Part shown: positions 1 through 8,352 of the stretch, one piece after another
Numbering within the stretch: the stretch's first letter is position 1
How the letters are laid out: each line of letters opens with the position of its first letter
From: Pectobacterium aroidearum
Lineage (GTDB): Bacteria; Pseudomonadota; Gammaproteobacteria; Enterobacterales; Enterobacteriaceae
Assembly (NCBI RefSeq): GCF_041228105.1
Contig: NZ_CP166097.1
Span: forward strand, 1,922,001-1,986,000
Length of the DNA: 64,000 nucleotides
Direction: 5' to 3'
Notes under the pieces: generated by a model
Seen by the model: only the letters and a program-made list of their open reading frames with translations
Database searches by the model: none
Told to the model about the DNA's origin: nothing
Translations under genes and position numbers: made by a program

Positions 1-1
1 G

Positions 2-121
2 ATACGCCAGGGTGTGAGCACTGATGTTGCTGCTACGGCCCGTTTGGATGCTGTGTCGGCAAACGCTGCGTTCAGACCAGTGAAGACTCTGCTACCAGCG
101 GGACGGTGGCCTCATAGATGA
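2..121 (+). CDS. 3' end of a gene cut by the window edge
   Basis: An open frame enters from the window edge and stops with TGA at 119-121. The visible 39 residues are alanine- and arginine-rich, with codon use like the neighbouring element genes. No family can be recognised from so short a tail. It could be the end of a left-flanking element gene or chance coding potential. Confidence 0.35.
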   Translation: MRQGVSTDVAATARLDAVSANAAFRPVKTLLPAGRWPHR

Positions 122-135
122 GGCGCCTCACCACC
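105..135. terminator. Palindromic hairpin after the cut gene
   Basis: GGTGG (105-109) pairs with CCACC (131-135). Within it lies a perfect 12-bp palindrome, TGAGGCGCCTCA (119-130), overlapping the stop codon of the partial gene. There is no following T-run, so this is only a weak terminator candidate and might equally be an operator. Confidence 0.3.
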
Positions 136-223
136 GCGACGGTAAACTTACCTCATGCTGTCATCAGGCTGATTTTCTATTATCTGATAAACCAACTGAA
201 AATGAATATGCGAGGAACCAGAA

Positions 224-775
224 ATGCCGCTGCCGATTTTGGATGGTTGGATCACTATCATATCTTTATTTTTATCTTTATTGGCTGTTAGCATATCGCT
301 TGTGTCATTTGTGTTCACTCGAAGAAGTTGGTTTCAGTCAAATCGACCCATCGTGTCGGCGGCCGTCGAGACTCATGCTGGTGGTAGTGAATCAATTGCC
401 TACAACTTAGTGCTAAGTAACACTGGAACTCGACCTGCTATAAATGTTCGCATTCGCGTTAAAGAGGTTGAGATTGACGCGTGTATATCCGAATGGGTTA
501 AAAATCATAAAAATACGAACGCTATATATTCTAACGTGATGAGGTGTTTCTCGGATGACGGCGAGATTCCATTGCTGTTGAACGGAAAAAGTATGATTAA
601 TTCCTTTGGTTATACCTGCGCTGATGAACAAACGTTTTGGCTATATGGAGTCAGTCTGTCTGTAGAAATCAAATATTGTGATTTGGATGGTCGAAAGTAT
701 AAATCAAAACAAACAATTAGAATTAAAGACTCGGAAGGTTTTGCTGGCGGAATTTGGCAGTCATCAGCTAATTAA
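224..775 (+). CDS. Hypothetical protein with one N-terminal membrane segment
   Basis: A 183-residue protein not recognised as a known family. Residues about 11-31 are strongly hydrophobic and form a single membrane anchor, followed by a basic TRR stop-transfer pattern. The remaining 150 residues are soluble and probably beta-rich. GAGGAACC lies upstream of the ATG as ribosome-binding site. The gene is AT-rich (many ATA and AAT codons) compared with the conjugation genes, which suggests separately acquired cargo. A terminator hairpin follows it. Confidence 0.7.
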   Translation: MPLPILDGWITIISLFLSLLAVSISLVSFVFTRRSWFQSNRPIVSAAVETHAGGSESIAYNLVLSNTGTRPAINVRIRVKEVEIDACISEWVKNHKNTNAIYSNVMRCFSDDGEIPLLLNGKSMINSFGYTCADEQTFWLYGVSLSVEIKYCDLDGRKYKSKQTIRIKDSEGFAGGIWQSSAN

Positions 776-793
776 TATTCAAAACTTGATCAA

Positions 794-836
794 GCTCACT
801 CCATGCTTGCTGCTCTCCGCAGTGAGCATTTTTTTT
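794..836 (+). terminator. Rho-independent terminator of the 224-775 gene
   Basis: GCTCACT (794-800) and AGTGAGC (821-827) are perfect inverted arms, followed at once by a run of eight T. It sits 18 bases after the stop codon of the membrane protein gene, the expected place. From here to 1133 the DNA is AT-rich with no convincing gene; one overlapping open frame has no ribosome-binding site. Confidence 0.75.
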
Positions 837-1145
837 GCCATCTTTAATCCGTCTGAAATACGGGTTATGCTATTTGAAATAAATTTATCCAATTATTCCA
901 GTTTGTCTCTGAGGTATGGGCTGTAGATGGCTTTTATGTTCGTAAGGCCGTTAATTATTAAGTGTCATAATAATGATGTTGGTTGTTTTTCAATTTTTTG
1001 TGAGTGGTTTTTATTAATGGGAAGTGTTCCCATGTTTCATGGGAGGCGATGCTTGTCGGTTTGTAAGTAAAATATAATCAATTCGTTCTGGTGGATAAAT
1101 TATTTTATAAACGTACAGGAATAAAAATACGGCAAGGAGGTGGCG

Positions 1146-2744
1146 ATGTCTGAATGCAAAGGATTGCCGAAAGGGGAACAGAAGAGCAAAAGCGGTAAAG
1201 AGTCGGGGCAGATATCCCGGCTTGATCTGGCATTGACGCTGACTGCCCAGAATACTGAGGCTGAGGTGTGTGACTGGCTTTTATCTACACTGGCATTTTA
1301 CTTGTGGCCCCAGGGAGCGATGCTGGGGTTAGCTGATAGCAGCGGCAGGCAACTCTTGTGCCAAGGCCAGGTGGCAGATGTCCCCGTTGTGATGACGCTT
1401 GATGTGGATGATTTCAGCCATCCATTAGCCTATGCCTTGCATGAGAACAAGGCACACGTCTGGTCATCGTTGAATGGTGGTGCGCGTATTGAGCATCTGG
1501 CTTTTCAGCAGATGCTGTCGGGGTTGGGGGCAGCGTGTGGGCTGTATGCCATACCGGTGTTATCGGATAACGGCACTGTGCTGGGAACACTGGCGCTGCT
1601 GGATACACCAGAGCGTTTACAACAATGGCACGATAGTGGAGAAGGCAAAAAACTGGTTCAGATATTCTGTAATCAGATGGTGCTTTTGCGCCAGCGATCG
1701 GGAGGGTTGCATCAGCAGTCAATGCTTAGCGCTTCTGTCAAACGCGCTCGGGATGAGGCGCGCCATCAGGCGTTGATAAAACGCATGCAGGATGTGCTGA
1801 TCGGTCAGTCGCCATGCATGAGGGTGCTGCAACAGAAGGTCGGACAAGCGGCTGAGCATACGTTGTCGGTGCTGATTCTGGGCGAAACCGGTACAGGCAA
1901 GGATGTGGTGGCTCGCCTGCTGCACCAATGTTCGAGCAGGGGAGATGCGCCGTTTGTGGCAATTAACTGTGCCGCGATCCCCGAGAGTCTGATCGAAAGC
2001 GAGTTGTTCGGTTACCAGAAAGGGGCGTTTTCAGATGCCCTGAGCGACAAGGTTGGTCTGGTGGCGCAGGCCAATGGCGGTACGCTGTTTCTGGATGAGG
2101 TCGGGGATATGCCGCTTGCCATGCAGGCCAAGTTATTGCGGGTGTTAGAGACCCGGTGTTTTCGTCCTCTTGGCGCAGCGCAGGAAGTGCATTCGGATTT
2201 CCGGCTGATTGCTGCTACGCATCACTCGCTGAAAAAGCGCATATCGGACGGTGCGTTCCGCCAGGATCTGTACCACCGGCTATGTCAGTGTGTATTGCAT
2301 GTCGCGCCACTGCGCGAACGTGCAGAGGATATTCCGCTGTTGTGTCGTCACTTCATCGCACTCTGTTGCCGACGGGATCGGAAAGTATCCGTGACGCTGG
2401 AGCCGTCATTCCTGCGTCAGTTAATGCAGTACGGTTTTCCTGGTAACGTACGGGAACTATGCAACCTGCTGGAAGTTGCTTGTGCTCACACCTTATCCGA
2501 CCAGCAGATCACCATGCAGTCACTGCCGCCCGAGGCGCAGAAACGGCTGACAAGTGAACGGGCTCGGGGAGAGGATTTTCAGCACATAGCGGATTTGCGC
2601 CTCGCAGTGCGAGTACGGGAGGCTGCCATCCTGCAAGCAAGGCTACGGCAGTTCGGTGGCGATCGTCAGGCTGCCGCAGATAGTCTGAATATACCCAAGC
2701 GTACGTTCAATCGTAAATGTCTCAGGCAGGGGATCAGGTACTGA
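1146..2744 (+). CDS. GAF-AAA+-Fis sigma-54-type enhancer-binding regulator
   Basis: A 532-residue transcription activator with the classic three-domain plan: a GAF-like sensory region (about 30-180), an AAA+ ATPase (about 215-435) and a Fis-type helix-turn-helix (about 490-530). Walker A is GETGTGKD at residue 246 and Walker B is TLFLDEVGDM near 313. The sigma-54 contact loop, normally GAFTGA, reads GAFSDA (293-298), so contact with sigma-54 RNA polymerase may be altered. The ATG at 1146 is preferred over an in-frame GTG at 1140, because the AAGGAGG ribosome-binding site (1134-1140) overlaps that GTG and is correctly spaced for the ATG. Its target is unknown. It is convergent with the relaxase gene. 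Confidence 0.85.
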   Translation: MSECKGLPKGEQKSKSGKESGQISRLDLALTLTAQNTEAEVCDWLLSTLAFYLWPQGAMLGLADSSGRQLLCQGQVADVPVVMTLDVDDFSHPLAYALHENKAHVWSSLNGGARIEHLAFQQMLSGLGAACGLYAIPVLSDNGTVLGTLALLDTPERLQQWHDSGEGKKLVQIFCNQMVLLRQRSGGLHQQSMLSASVKRARDEARHQALIKRMQDVLIGQSPCMRVLQQKVGQAAEHTLSVLILGETGTGKDVVARLLHQCSSRGDAPFVAINCAAIPESLIESELFGYQKGAFSDALSDKVGLVAQANGGTLFLDEVGDMPLAMQAKLLRVLETRCFRPLGAAQEVHSDFRLIAATHHSLKKRISDGAFRQDLYHRLCQCVLHVAPLRERAEDIPLLCRHFIALCCRRDRKVSVTLEPSFLRQLMQYGFPGNVRELCNLLEVACAHTLSDQQITMQSLPPEAQKRLTSERARGEDFQHIADLRLAVRVREAAILQARLRQFGGDRQAAADSLNIPKRTFNRKCLRQGIRY

Positions 2745-2779
2745 CGCTGATATGTGCAGCGTTGTGCCGGATTGCATGA

Positions 2780-4603
2780 TTAAGCTGACGTGTTCTCCAG
2801 AAGCGTTAAGTATGGATTATTGGGCGGTTGCTCCGAGAAGATGCTCGATGGCTCTGTGAGTAAGTAACCGTGCAACCGCCGAGTCTTTCTTGGCCCGGTC
2901 ACCTGGCATGTCCAGATGTTCAGCCCGCTGGGCTGTTTGCGATGCACCTGCTGCTTCTCGAAGCGCTTTTGAATCCACTGCCAATCCTGTAATCCCTCTT
3001 GTTTTGCCTGGGTGGCAATTGTCGGGTGCTCCTGCGCATAACGCTGGAAAATCCCAGGACTGACAAGATAGACCGTATCGTTCACGGTATGCACCATCGC
3101 TTTGGCGTCGTTGATGATGAGTTTGCGTGATTGAACCCCCTCCCTCAGCCAGACCATAAAGTGTTCGCTCGAAAGCGGTTTGGCTGGTTCTGGTTGGGAT
3201 GGCGTATCCGAGGCCTGTTGCGGTATGGGCTCATCCGTGTCATCAGGTGGTGAGGTGGTGGGTTGTGCAGTGCTCGACGCATTGGAGGATGCTGCTGTGC
3301 TAGGCGCTTCGGCTGGTATCAGCATTGCGAGTATGTCTTCCATGACATCGTGTGGCGCAGTGGGGGATGGTGCTGTTGCAAGAACGGATGTGGGGTGAGC
3401 GGGAGAGGCAGAGACGGCGGGTTCAGGTGCGGGAAGCATCGCGTCGCTGCTATCGGGGGAACTGATATCGATCGTTACCGTTCCTGTGAAAGGATCTGGA
3501 CGCTCGGACGCTTCCCAGATCAACGCCGGAGAGAGCTTCAATAGCGTGAAGCTGTGTGACCAGCCGGATGCGCTGCTGATGGTGGCTTTCCAGATGGCCT
3601 TGCCATCCAGTGTAGGCTGCAGTACGCCATGCTCCTGCAACACGTTGAACACAGCCGTGTTATTGGATGGAATGCCTTCGATCCCCTGTGACAGCAGATG
3701 GGCGCGCAGTTTGTCAGAGACGGTCTTGCTGACCAGCCAAAGTGTGTCCTCTGTCAGCCAACCATCCGAGGCCTGGGGCTGGTTGATTTTCAATTCCTCT
3801 TTGAGCAGGTAACGCAACCCGTCGAGTAGCTTGCGCTGTAGCGCCTGTTTGGGGGCCGCAAGGATGACGCGGTTGGGATTTCCGCCCAGTTCCTGCGCCA
3901 CCGAAGCGCGATCGGCCTGGATGACGAGTTCGCCCAGCATGCCGGCATGTTCGTATTGGCCTGCAAGCGCATACAGCAGCGAAGTCCAGAGGGTAGGGTA
4001 GCTGCTGAGCCAGTCGAGGATGTGGTTATCGAGTATTTGCCGGTAGAGCAAGCCTGTGGCAGCGCCATGAAGGCGATATTCACGGTCATCCCGGTAACGA
4101 AAGCGGTAGGGCTGTTTCAGCGGCCCATGCCAGGGGTGCCAGAGGCTACCATCCTCGTGCTCGATATGCAGATCAACGGCAATCTTGCCGATGTCGTGGA
4201 GCAGGGCAGCATAAGCGATGGCCGCAGTCCAGGCTTCTGATTGAGCGGCTTGATCTTCCGGAGGTGCGCCTGCCGGCAGCAGGTGGGACTGTCGCAGTTT
4301 CAATGCAAAGGCGACGATCTCAAGTCCGTGATCGAGCATGCCGCCATGGTAAGCATGATGATGCGTTTCAGAGGCGGGAAACAACTGTACCAGCTCTGCG
4401 TAGCGCTCCAGAGGCCTGCGGTAAAGTGTGATGAATTGCTTGCGAGAGAGTGAGGTGCGTTGCCAGATATGTTCCAGCAGCTTTTGCCGACGAGGTGTGG
4501 CCAGCAAGGACGCCACGGGTTCTGGCTGGTGCAGCCCTTTTTCTGGCATGACAGGATCAGGTTGGGGGGGCGTGGGCTTTTTTCGCTGGAACAGAGTAAA
4601 CAT
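2780..4603 (-). CDS. traI: MOBH-family conjugative relaxase (TraI-like, TIGR03760)
   Basis: A 607-residue relaxase that would nick the element at oriT and pilot the single strand into the recipient. The N-terminal TraI_2 domain has the MOBH histidine cluster HHAYHGGMLDHGLE (about residues 81-95) and a downstream HD signature, LLHDIGK (about 134-140), which bind metal. A long Pro/Ser/Ala/Thr-rich linker (about 390-475) joins a C-terminal TraI_2_C-like domain. GAGG lies eight bases before the ATG. It is the last gene of the minus-strand conjugation block. About 300 bases of GC-poor, repeat-rich leader (4604-4911) separate it from a divergent membrane protein gene. Confidence 0.9.
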   Translation of the reverse strand: MFTLFQRKKPTPPQPDPVMPEKGLHQPEPVASLLATPRRQKLLEHIWQRTSLSRKQFITLYRRPLERYAELVQLFPASETHHHAYHGGMLDHGLEIVAFALKLRQSHLLPAGAPPEDQAAQSEAWTAAIAYAALLHDIGKIAVDLHIEHEDGSLWHPWHGPLKQPYRFRYRDDREYRLHGAATGLLYRQILDNHILDWLSSYPTLWTSLLYALAGQYEHAGMLGELVIQADRASVAQELGGNPNRVILAAPKQALQRKLLDGLRYLLKEELKINQPQASDGWLTEDTLWLVSKTVSDKLRAHLLSQGIEGIPSNNTAVFNVLQEHGVLQPTLDGKAIWKATISSASGWSHSFTLLKLSPALIWEASERPDPFTGTVTIDISSPDSSDAMLPAPEPAVSASPAHPTSVLATAPSPTAPHDVMEDILAMLIPAEAPSTAASSNASSTAQPTTSPPDDTDEPIPQQASDTPSQPEPAKPLSSEHFMVWLREGVQSRKLIINDAKAMVHTVNDTVYLVSPGIFQRYAQEHPTIATQAKQEGLQDWQWIQKRFEKQQVHRKQPSGLNIWTCQVTGPRKTRRLHGYLLTEPSSIFSEQPPNNPYLTLLENTSA

Positions 4604-4911
4604 TGTGATGCCTCAGGTGCGGGGTAAATGGGCCTTTTCCTTTTCTGGGTAGGGCCTTTCCCCTTGACCCCATTCCATTGCCTTTTATGGGTTTTACCCT
4701 TGTTGGTGCCTTTTGATATAGCGTTGTTTGTCTGTGCCATCGAGTATCAATGCGGCAGGGGGGAGTTCTTTTTGTGTTGGGAATGGGGGGCTATTGAGGA
4801 TGTGAAGACTTTGTTTTGCAGGGAACGTTACTATGAGATTATTTATTTCTGAGGTAATGACATTTTTTCTTTGGTTGGGAAACGGTTTTGTTTAGTTAAC
4901 TGGAAATAAAA
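4604..4911. other. Intergenic leader between relaxase and divergent membrane protein
   Basis: No convincing gene. Read on the relaxase strand it is purine-rich, with repeated AAAAGG and AAAGGCC blocks (about 4625-4690). It could hold relaxase promoter elements. Relaxase leaders are one place to look for oriT, but no oriT motif is recognisable here. Confidence 0.4.
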
Positions 4912-5883
4912 ATGACGAAGGATATTGAACGCGATATCAGTACTATCAGGCGGGAATTGACAGGTTCTGAATTGGATCTGTCACAGCAAAAGGCACGGTC
5001 CCTGAAGTACTATATCCGGGGTATTTATAACGATTTGGTGAAATGGAAGTTTACGCGCCAATATGAACAAGAAGAATCACAGCGCAAGCTTGAGGTTGCC
5101 CTTTGTGTAATTGGTTTAATTGGCGTGTTGCTGGCGATTACCCGCTCAGCGGCGAGTGATATCGATTGGGTACGAGAGCATACTTTGGCATTCCGGCTAT
5201 GGGGAGTGGCCTTGTGCGCTATTTTCGTTGGTGTATCGCTCGAACGATCTTCTCTGGTGAGTTCTCTGTGGCGTTTTACTGTCACGAAGGTGTTGCTATC
5301 AATTGTACTGTCGGGGCTGGTGATCTATGCACGGGGTCAGGCGGGCATTTATGTCAATGCTGTGTTTCATGTTGATGCGTCGGCTTTACCTATTACCCTG
5401 TTGTTTACTACCGGCCTTATGGTATTTAAATTGCTTTTGCCGTTTATAATCTTCGTGGCTGTGATTATATTTTTAGTGAATTTATTCTTTATTCTGGCCT
5501 GGCTCAAGAATAAATTTTATGGTGAGGATTCAGAGTTGTCATTGTTGTTATACCCTGCTCTTTGCGTATTTGTTTCATCCGTCCTTCTTTATCATGGATG
5601 GTTGTGGTCCAGTGATCAATTGAGCGATTCTCGGGTATCTGAAAAAATCTATCTGCTGGCTCATGCACTGGATTTTAATGATTCGCATCAATGTGCGAAT
5701 GTGCCTGCAGATCGGCCAGTGGTTTTTCTTGGTAATGCTCAGGACGCAGTGTTAGTTGCACCTTATCAATTGGAAGACTTTGATTTCGCCACGTTCTTTG
5801 AGGCCTCGGCAAATGTTCCCCGCCAATTTGTGCGGATGCGATGTGAATACAAACCAGCACAGGCGTTTCCAGAAGGGGGGTGA
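4912..5883 (+). CDS. Polytopic membrane protein of unknown function
   Basis: A 323-residue protein with about five hydrophobic segments (near residues 60-78, 92-108, 120-140, 155-200 as a long pair, and 212-232). They are flanked by a charged N-terminal region of about 55 residues and a soluble C-terminal tail of about 85 residues. The family is not recognised. It is AT-richer than the conjugation genes, lies divergent from the relaxase, and is codirectional with the DUF3742 gene 190 bases downstream. A role at the membrane during transfer or entry exclusion is possible but unsupported. Confidence 0.7.
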   Translation: MTKDIERDISTIRRELTGSELDLSQQKARSLKYYIRGIYNDLVKWKFTRQYEQEESQRKLEVALCVIGLIGVLLAITRSAASDIDWVREHTLAFRLWGVALCAIFVGVSLERSSLVSSLWRFTVTKVLLSIVLSGLVIYARGQAGIYVNAVFHVDASALPITLLFTTGLMVFKLLLPFIIFVAVIIFLVNLFFILAWLKNKFYGEDSELSLLLYPALCVFVSSVLLYHGWLWSSDQLSDSRVSEKIYLLAHALDFNDSHQCANVPADRPVVFLGNAQDAVLVAPYQLEDFDFATFFEASANVPRQFVRMRCEYKPAQAFPEGG

Positions 5884-6074
5884 TTGATGCACACTTTGTT
5901 CCTGATTAGTTTATGCACTGTCAGAGCAATAAGCGGGACAGGCGATCTCCGACAGTTGGATATTTGATGTATGGTATTTCTGCTCTAAGCTAAGTAGACA
6001 AGGCGATTTCCGTAACAACATCGTGTTCAATCGCTGTAAGGTGGACTTCCGGTACAAGCGGGTAACGCAGGAAA

Positions 6075-6455
6075 ATGATGACCATGAATAGCACGAGCCA
6101 TAACAGTATTGCAGAACGCTTTGGCCGTTGGCTCGGCAGAGGCTGGCGTGGCTATGTGCGTTGTGAGCAACAGATATCGAGCTGGTTTGTCGATCAGGGG
6201 ATGCCCGTTAAGGTAGCGTTTGCCCTGTTGTGGATTGCCAAACTGGCTCTTCTGGGACTATTGCTTTATGTGGCGTTCTGGTTGGCCCTTTTGCTGATAG
6301 GTCTCTTGCTTGTTGCACAGAGCCGTGGCAACAGAGAGCATGACGATTTGCAGCCAAGCATTGAGTTACGTCATGGTGAGGCTGGATTTGGGTTGTACTC
6401 ATCGGATGGTCATCGAATTGATCCCCATGACCCCAATGATCCGTACGATGATTGA
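6075..6455 (+). CDS. DUF3742 family ICE protein
   Basis: A 126-residue protein matching the DUF3742 pattern of this ICE class: an amphipathic basic N-terminus (AERFGRWLGRGWRGYV), a hydrophobic stretch at about residues 53-82, and an acidic tail rich in D and P (DPHDPNDPYDD). AGGA lies just upstream of three clustered ATGs (6075, 6078, 6084), so the exact start is uncertain. It is convergent with traG, as is usual in these elements. Function unknown. Confidence 0.8.
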   Translation: MMTMNSTSHNSIAERFGRWLGRGWRGYVRCEQQISSWFVDQGMPVKVAFALLWIAKLALLGLLLYVAFWLALLLIGLLLVAQSRGNREHDDLQPSIELRHGEAGFGLYSSDGHRIDPHDPNDPYDD

Positions 6456-6481
6456 TGGCCGTCCGTAAAAGCTTTGAGCCA

Positions 6482-7990
6482 TCAGTGCATCGCTTTGTTT
6501 ACGCCTGATGCTGTGCTGTCTTTTGCATCTTTACTGCCGGTTCCTAGATTCTGTGCAATTGCCCCCGCCTTTACACCAGCCCATCCCAAAGCTGCAATCC
6601 AGAAAGTTGGAAGAACCAGAAACATGGTTCCCATAACGAAGTTCAGCAACATGTCGCCGAAGGTATTGTTCATGCCCATAAGCGGATCAACATTGTTGTG
6701 TGGCCGATTCCAGCCCCATCCCCAACCGTAAAGCGCATCGAGGATCGTACTGTCGATCCAGCGAGCAAGCTGGAACCAGAAATCCACAAAGAACAGCGCA
6801 AACTGCACGATGCTGAGCGTGACAACGGTCTTCAGGTCGTAGGTGCCTACCAGGAGCACCAGAGGGATACAGATCACCAGTGCCATCTTCATTAGTGCAA
6901 GCACCATCGGCAGTGCCTGGCGCACGACGTCCAATGCCGGGAATGCGGCGATCCCTCCAATGGTCATGCCGATGTCGCCTGCAGCACGTGTGACGATATT
7001 CGGTAAGGTTTTGTCGATTTGGCCACCATAATCGGTGTATACACTGCCTTGGTTGAGTTTCTGCTGGCGGGGGGAAGCAAGCGCCCTGATGACTGAGTCA
7101 TCTACCTCTGCACGGCTGATGAATCCTGCCCAGTTGGCGATGCGACTAAGTAGGCTGGGGTCGACCTGTGCCAGCAGGCGCGCACGCAAGCCGTTGCCAC
7201 CATCGCTCCACCACTGGCGGCAACTGGGGTAGCCCGCCCCGCTTGGCACCTGAGCCAGTCCAGCGTCACGAGTGCTGTCATAAGCCCAGCCCTCACGTGG
7301 TGTCTTGGCGCGGTAGGTGTCGTAGAAGCCCCCGGTGCTGACAAAATAGGTCGAGCCGATCCAGGTCACGTCGTGCATTTGTGCTTCATCAAGATCAGGA
7401 CGATTCATGAACAGTTTGGCACGTGCAGGGCCGTAGCAGTCGTGGGTAAAGTCCGCGACTTCCTGAGCCAGCAGGGGATCGTCAATACGGGTGGCATTGA
7501 TCTCCATCCGCATTTGTCGCAGGTCGGTGCCGCATGGGATAGCCGCCACTGATGCTCCAGTGATCGCGCGTGAGAGCGCATGCATGAAGGCCCACCATAC
7601 TGGCACTTTTGCACTCTGGTTGTTGAGGGTGCTGAAGGATTGTGACCAGCCTGTGTCTTCGGGCTGTGGCACGCTGATCTGGCACTGTGCCGAACGCGCC
7701 TGATCGTACCTGATTGTGTTGAGGTCAACATCAATGAACGGGATACCGGCGAACATCACCACCACGATCGCTACCCATACCCGGTTTTCAATGCGCATTG
7801 AAGACAGGACGCCCTTGTTGCCTTCGTCAGCACCCTCGGTACGGGATCTCAACCATTCGTCGATGATGATGGCCACGAAGGGGAGGACGAACACACCGCT
7901 GGAAACCAATACTGCCCAAATGCCGTTGTGGACGACCCAGCTCACCAGGGTCAGGTAATACTCCAGATAATCGGTGGTGAAAAGCGTCAT
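6482..7990 (-). CDS. traG: TraG N-terminal-domain conjugation protein
   Basis: About 502 residues, inner-membrane TraG_N-type protein expected to take part in mating-pair stabilisation or channel assembly. Hydrophobic segments lie near the N-terminus (about 12-35 and 60-80) and in the C-terminal third (a cluster of segments from about 330 to 480). The centre is a soluble periplasmic-type domain with several cysteines. AGGGA lies eight bases before the ATG at 7990; another ATG at 7996 is possible. A longer open frame continues upstream but runs through the neighbouring gene and is not used. Confidence 0.85.
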   Translation of the reverse strand: MTLFTTDYLEYYLTLVSWVVHNGIWAVLVSSGVFVLPFVAIIIDEWLRSRTEGADEGNKGVLSSMRIENRVWVAIVVVMFAGIPFIDVDLNTIRYDQARSAQCQISVPQPEDTGWSQSFSTLNNQSAKVPVWWAFMHALSRAITGASVAAIPCGTDLRQMRMEINATRIDDPLLAQEVADFTHDCYGPARAKLFMNRPDLDEAQMHDVTWIGSTYFVSTGGFYDTYRAKTPREGWAYDSTRDAGLAQVPSGAGYPSCRQWWSDGGNGLRARLLAQVDPSLLSRIANWAGFISRAEVDDSVIRALASPRQQKLNQGSVYTDYGGQIDKTLPNIVTRAAGDIGMTIGGIAAFPALDVVRQALPMVLALMKMALVICIPLVLLVGTYDLKTVVTLSIVQFALFFVDFWFQLARWIDSTILDALYGWGWGWNRPHNNVDPLMGMNNTFGDMLLNFVMGTMFLVLPTFWIAALGWAGVKAGAIAQNLGTGSKDAKDSTASGVNKAMH

Positions 7991-8001
7991 GGTCATATTC
8001 C

Positions 8002-8352
8002 CTATACGTCCTGCACCAACAGGCTGAACTCCAGCACCAGCAATGCCGCAATACCGGAAACTTCGGCGCGAATGAGCCTGCGCCGTGCATCGGGACTGGT
8101 ATCGCGCAGGAGCAGGCGACGGCGCATCCACAGCCAGCCATAAACGGTGGCACCGTACAGGCACACTCGCCACAACAGGAAATAGCTGGCAGCATCGGCC
8201 AGCCAGTGTTCCCAGCCCGCGATGCTGCCAGCAAAGTAGATGCCCAGGACGTTGGCTGTGACGGTGATGACCAGCAATAGCACCATCCAAAGAAGGGCTC
8301 TGGCAGTACGCCAACTGAGCAGACGGTGTGAGCGCAGCCTGGCAAGACTCAT
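8002..8352 (-). CDS. ICE membrane protein (small, conserved position)
   Basis: A 116-residue protein with three hydrophobic segments (about 19-41, 55-72 and 94-112) and arginine-rich loops that fit a cytoplasmic orientation. It overlaps the upstream TIGR03755 gene by four bases (ATGA), so the two are translationally coupled. It sits between TraG and TIGR03755, a position usually held by a small membrane protein in this ICE class. Function unknown. Confidence 0.7.
   Translation of the reverse strand: MSLARLRSHRLLSWRTARALLWMVLLLVITVTANVLGIYFAGSIAGWEHWLADAASYFLLWRVCLYGATVYGWLWMRRRLLLRDTSPDARRRLIRAEVSGIAALLVLEFSLLVQDV

Noticed and set aside
678..926. Plus-strand frame overlapping the 224-775 gene
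   Set aside because: It crosses the terminator at 794-836 and lacks a start signal.
4300..4740. Minus-strand frame overlapping the relaxase start
   Set aside because: It overlaps the N-terminal catalytic part of the relaxase in another frame.
4604..4911. oriT in the relaxase leader
   Set aside because: No nic-like motif or clear inverted repeat could be identified, so it is not called.
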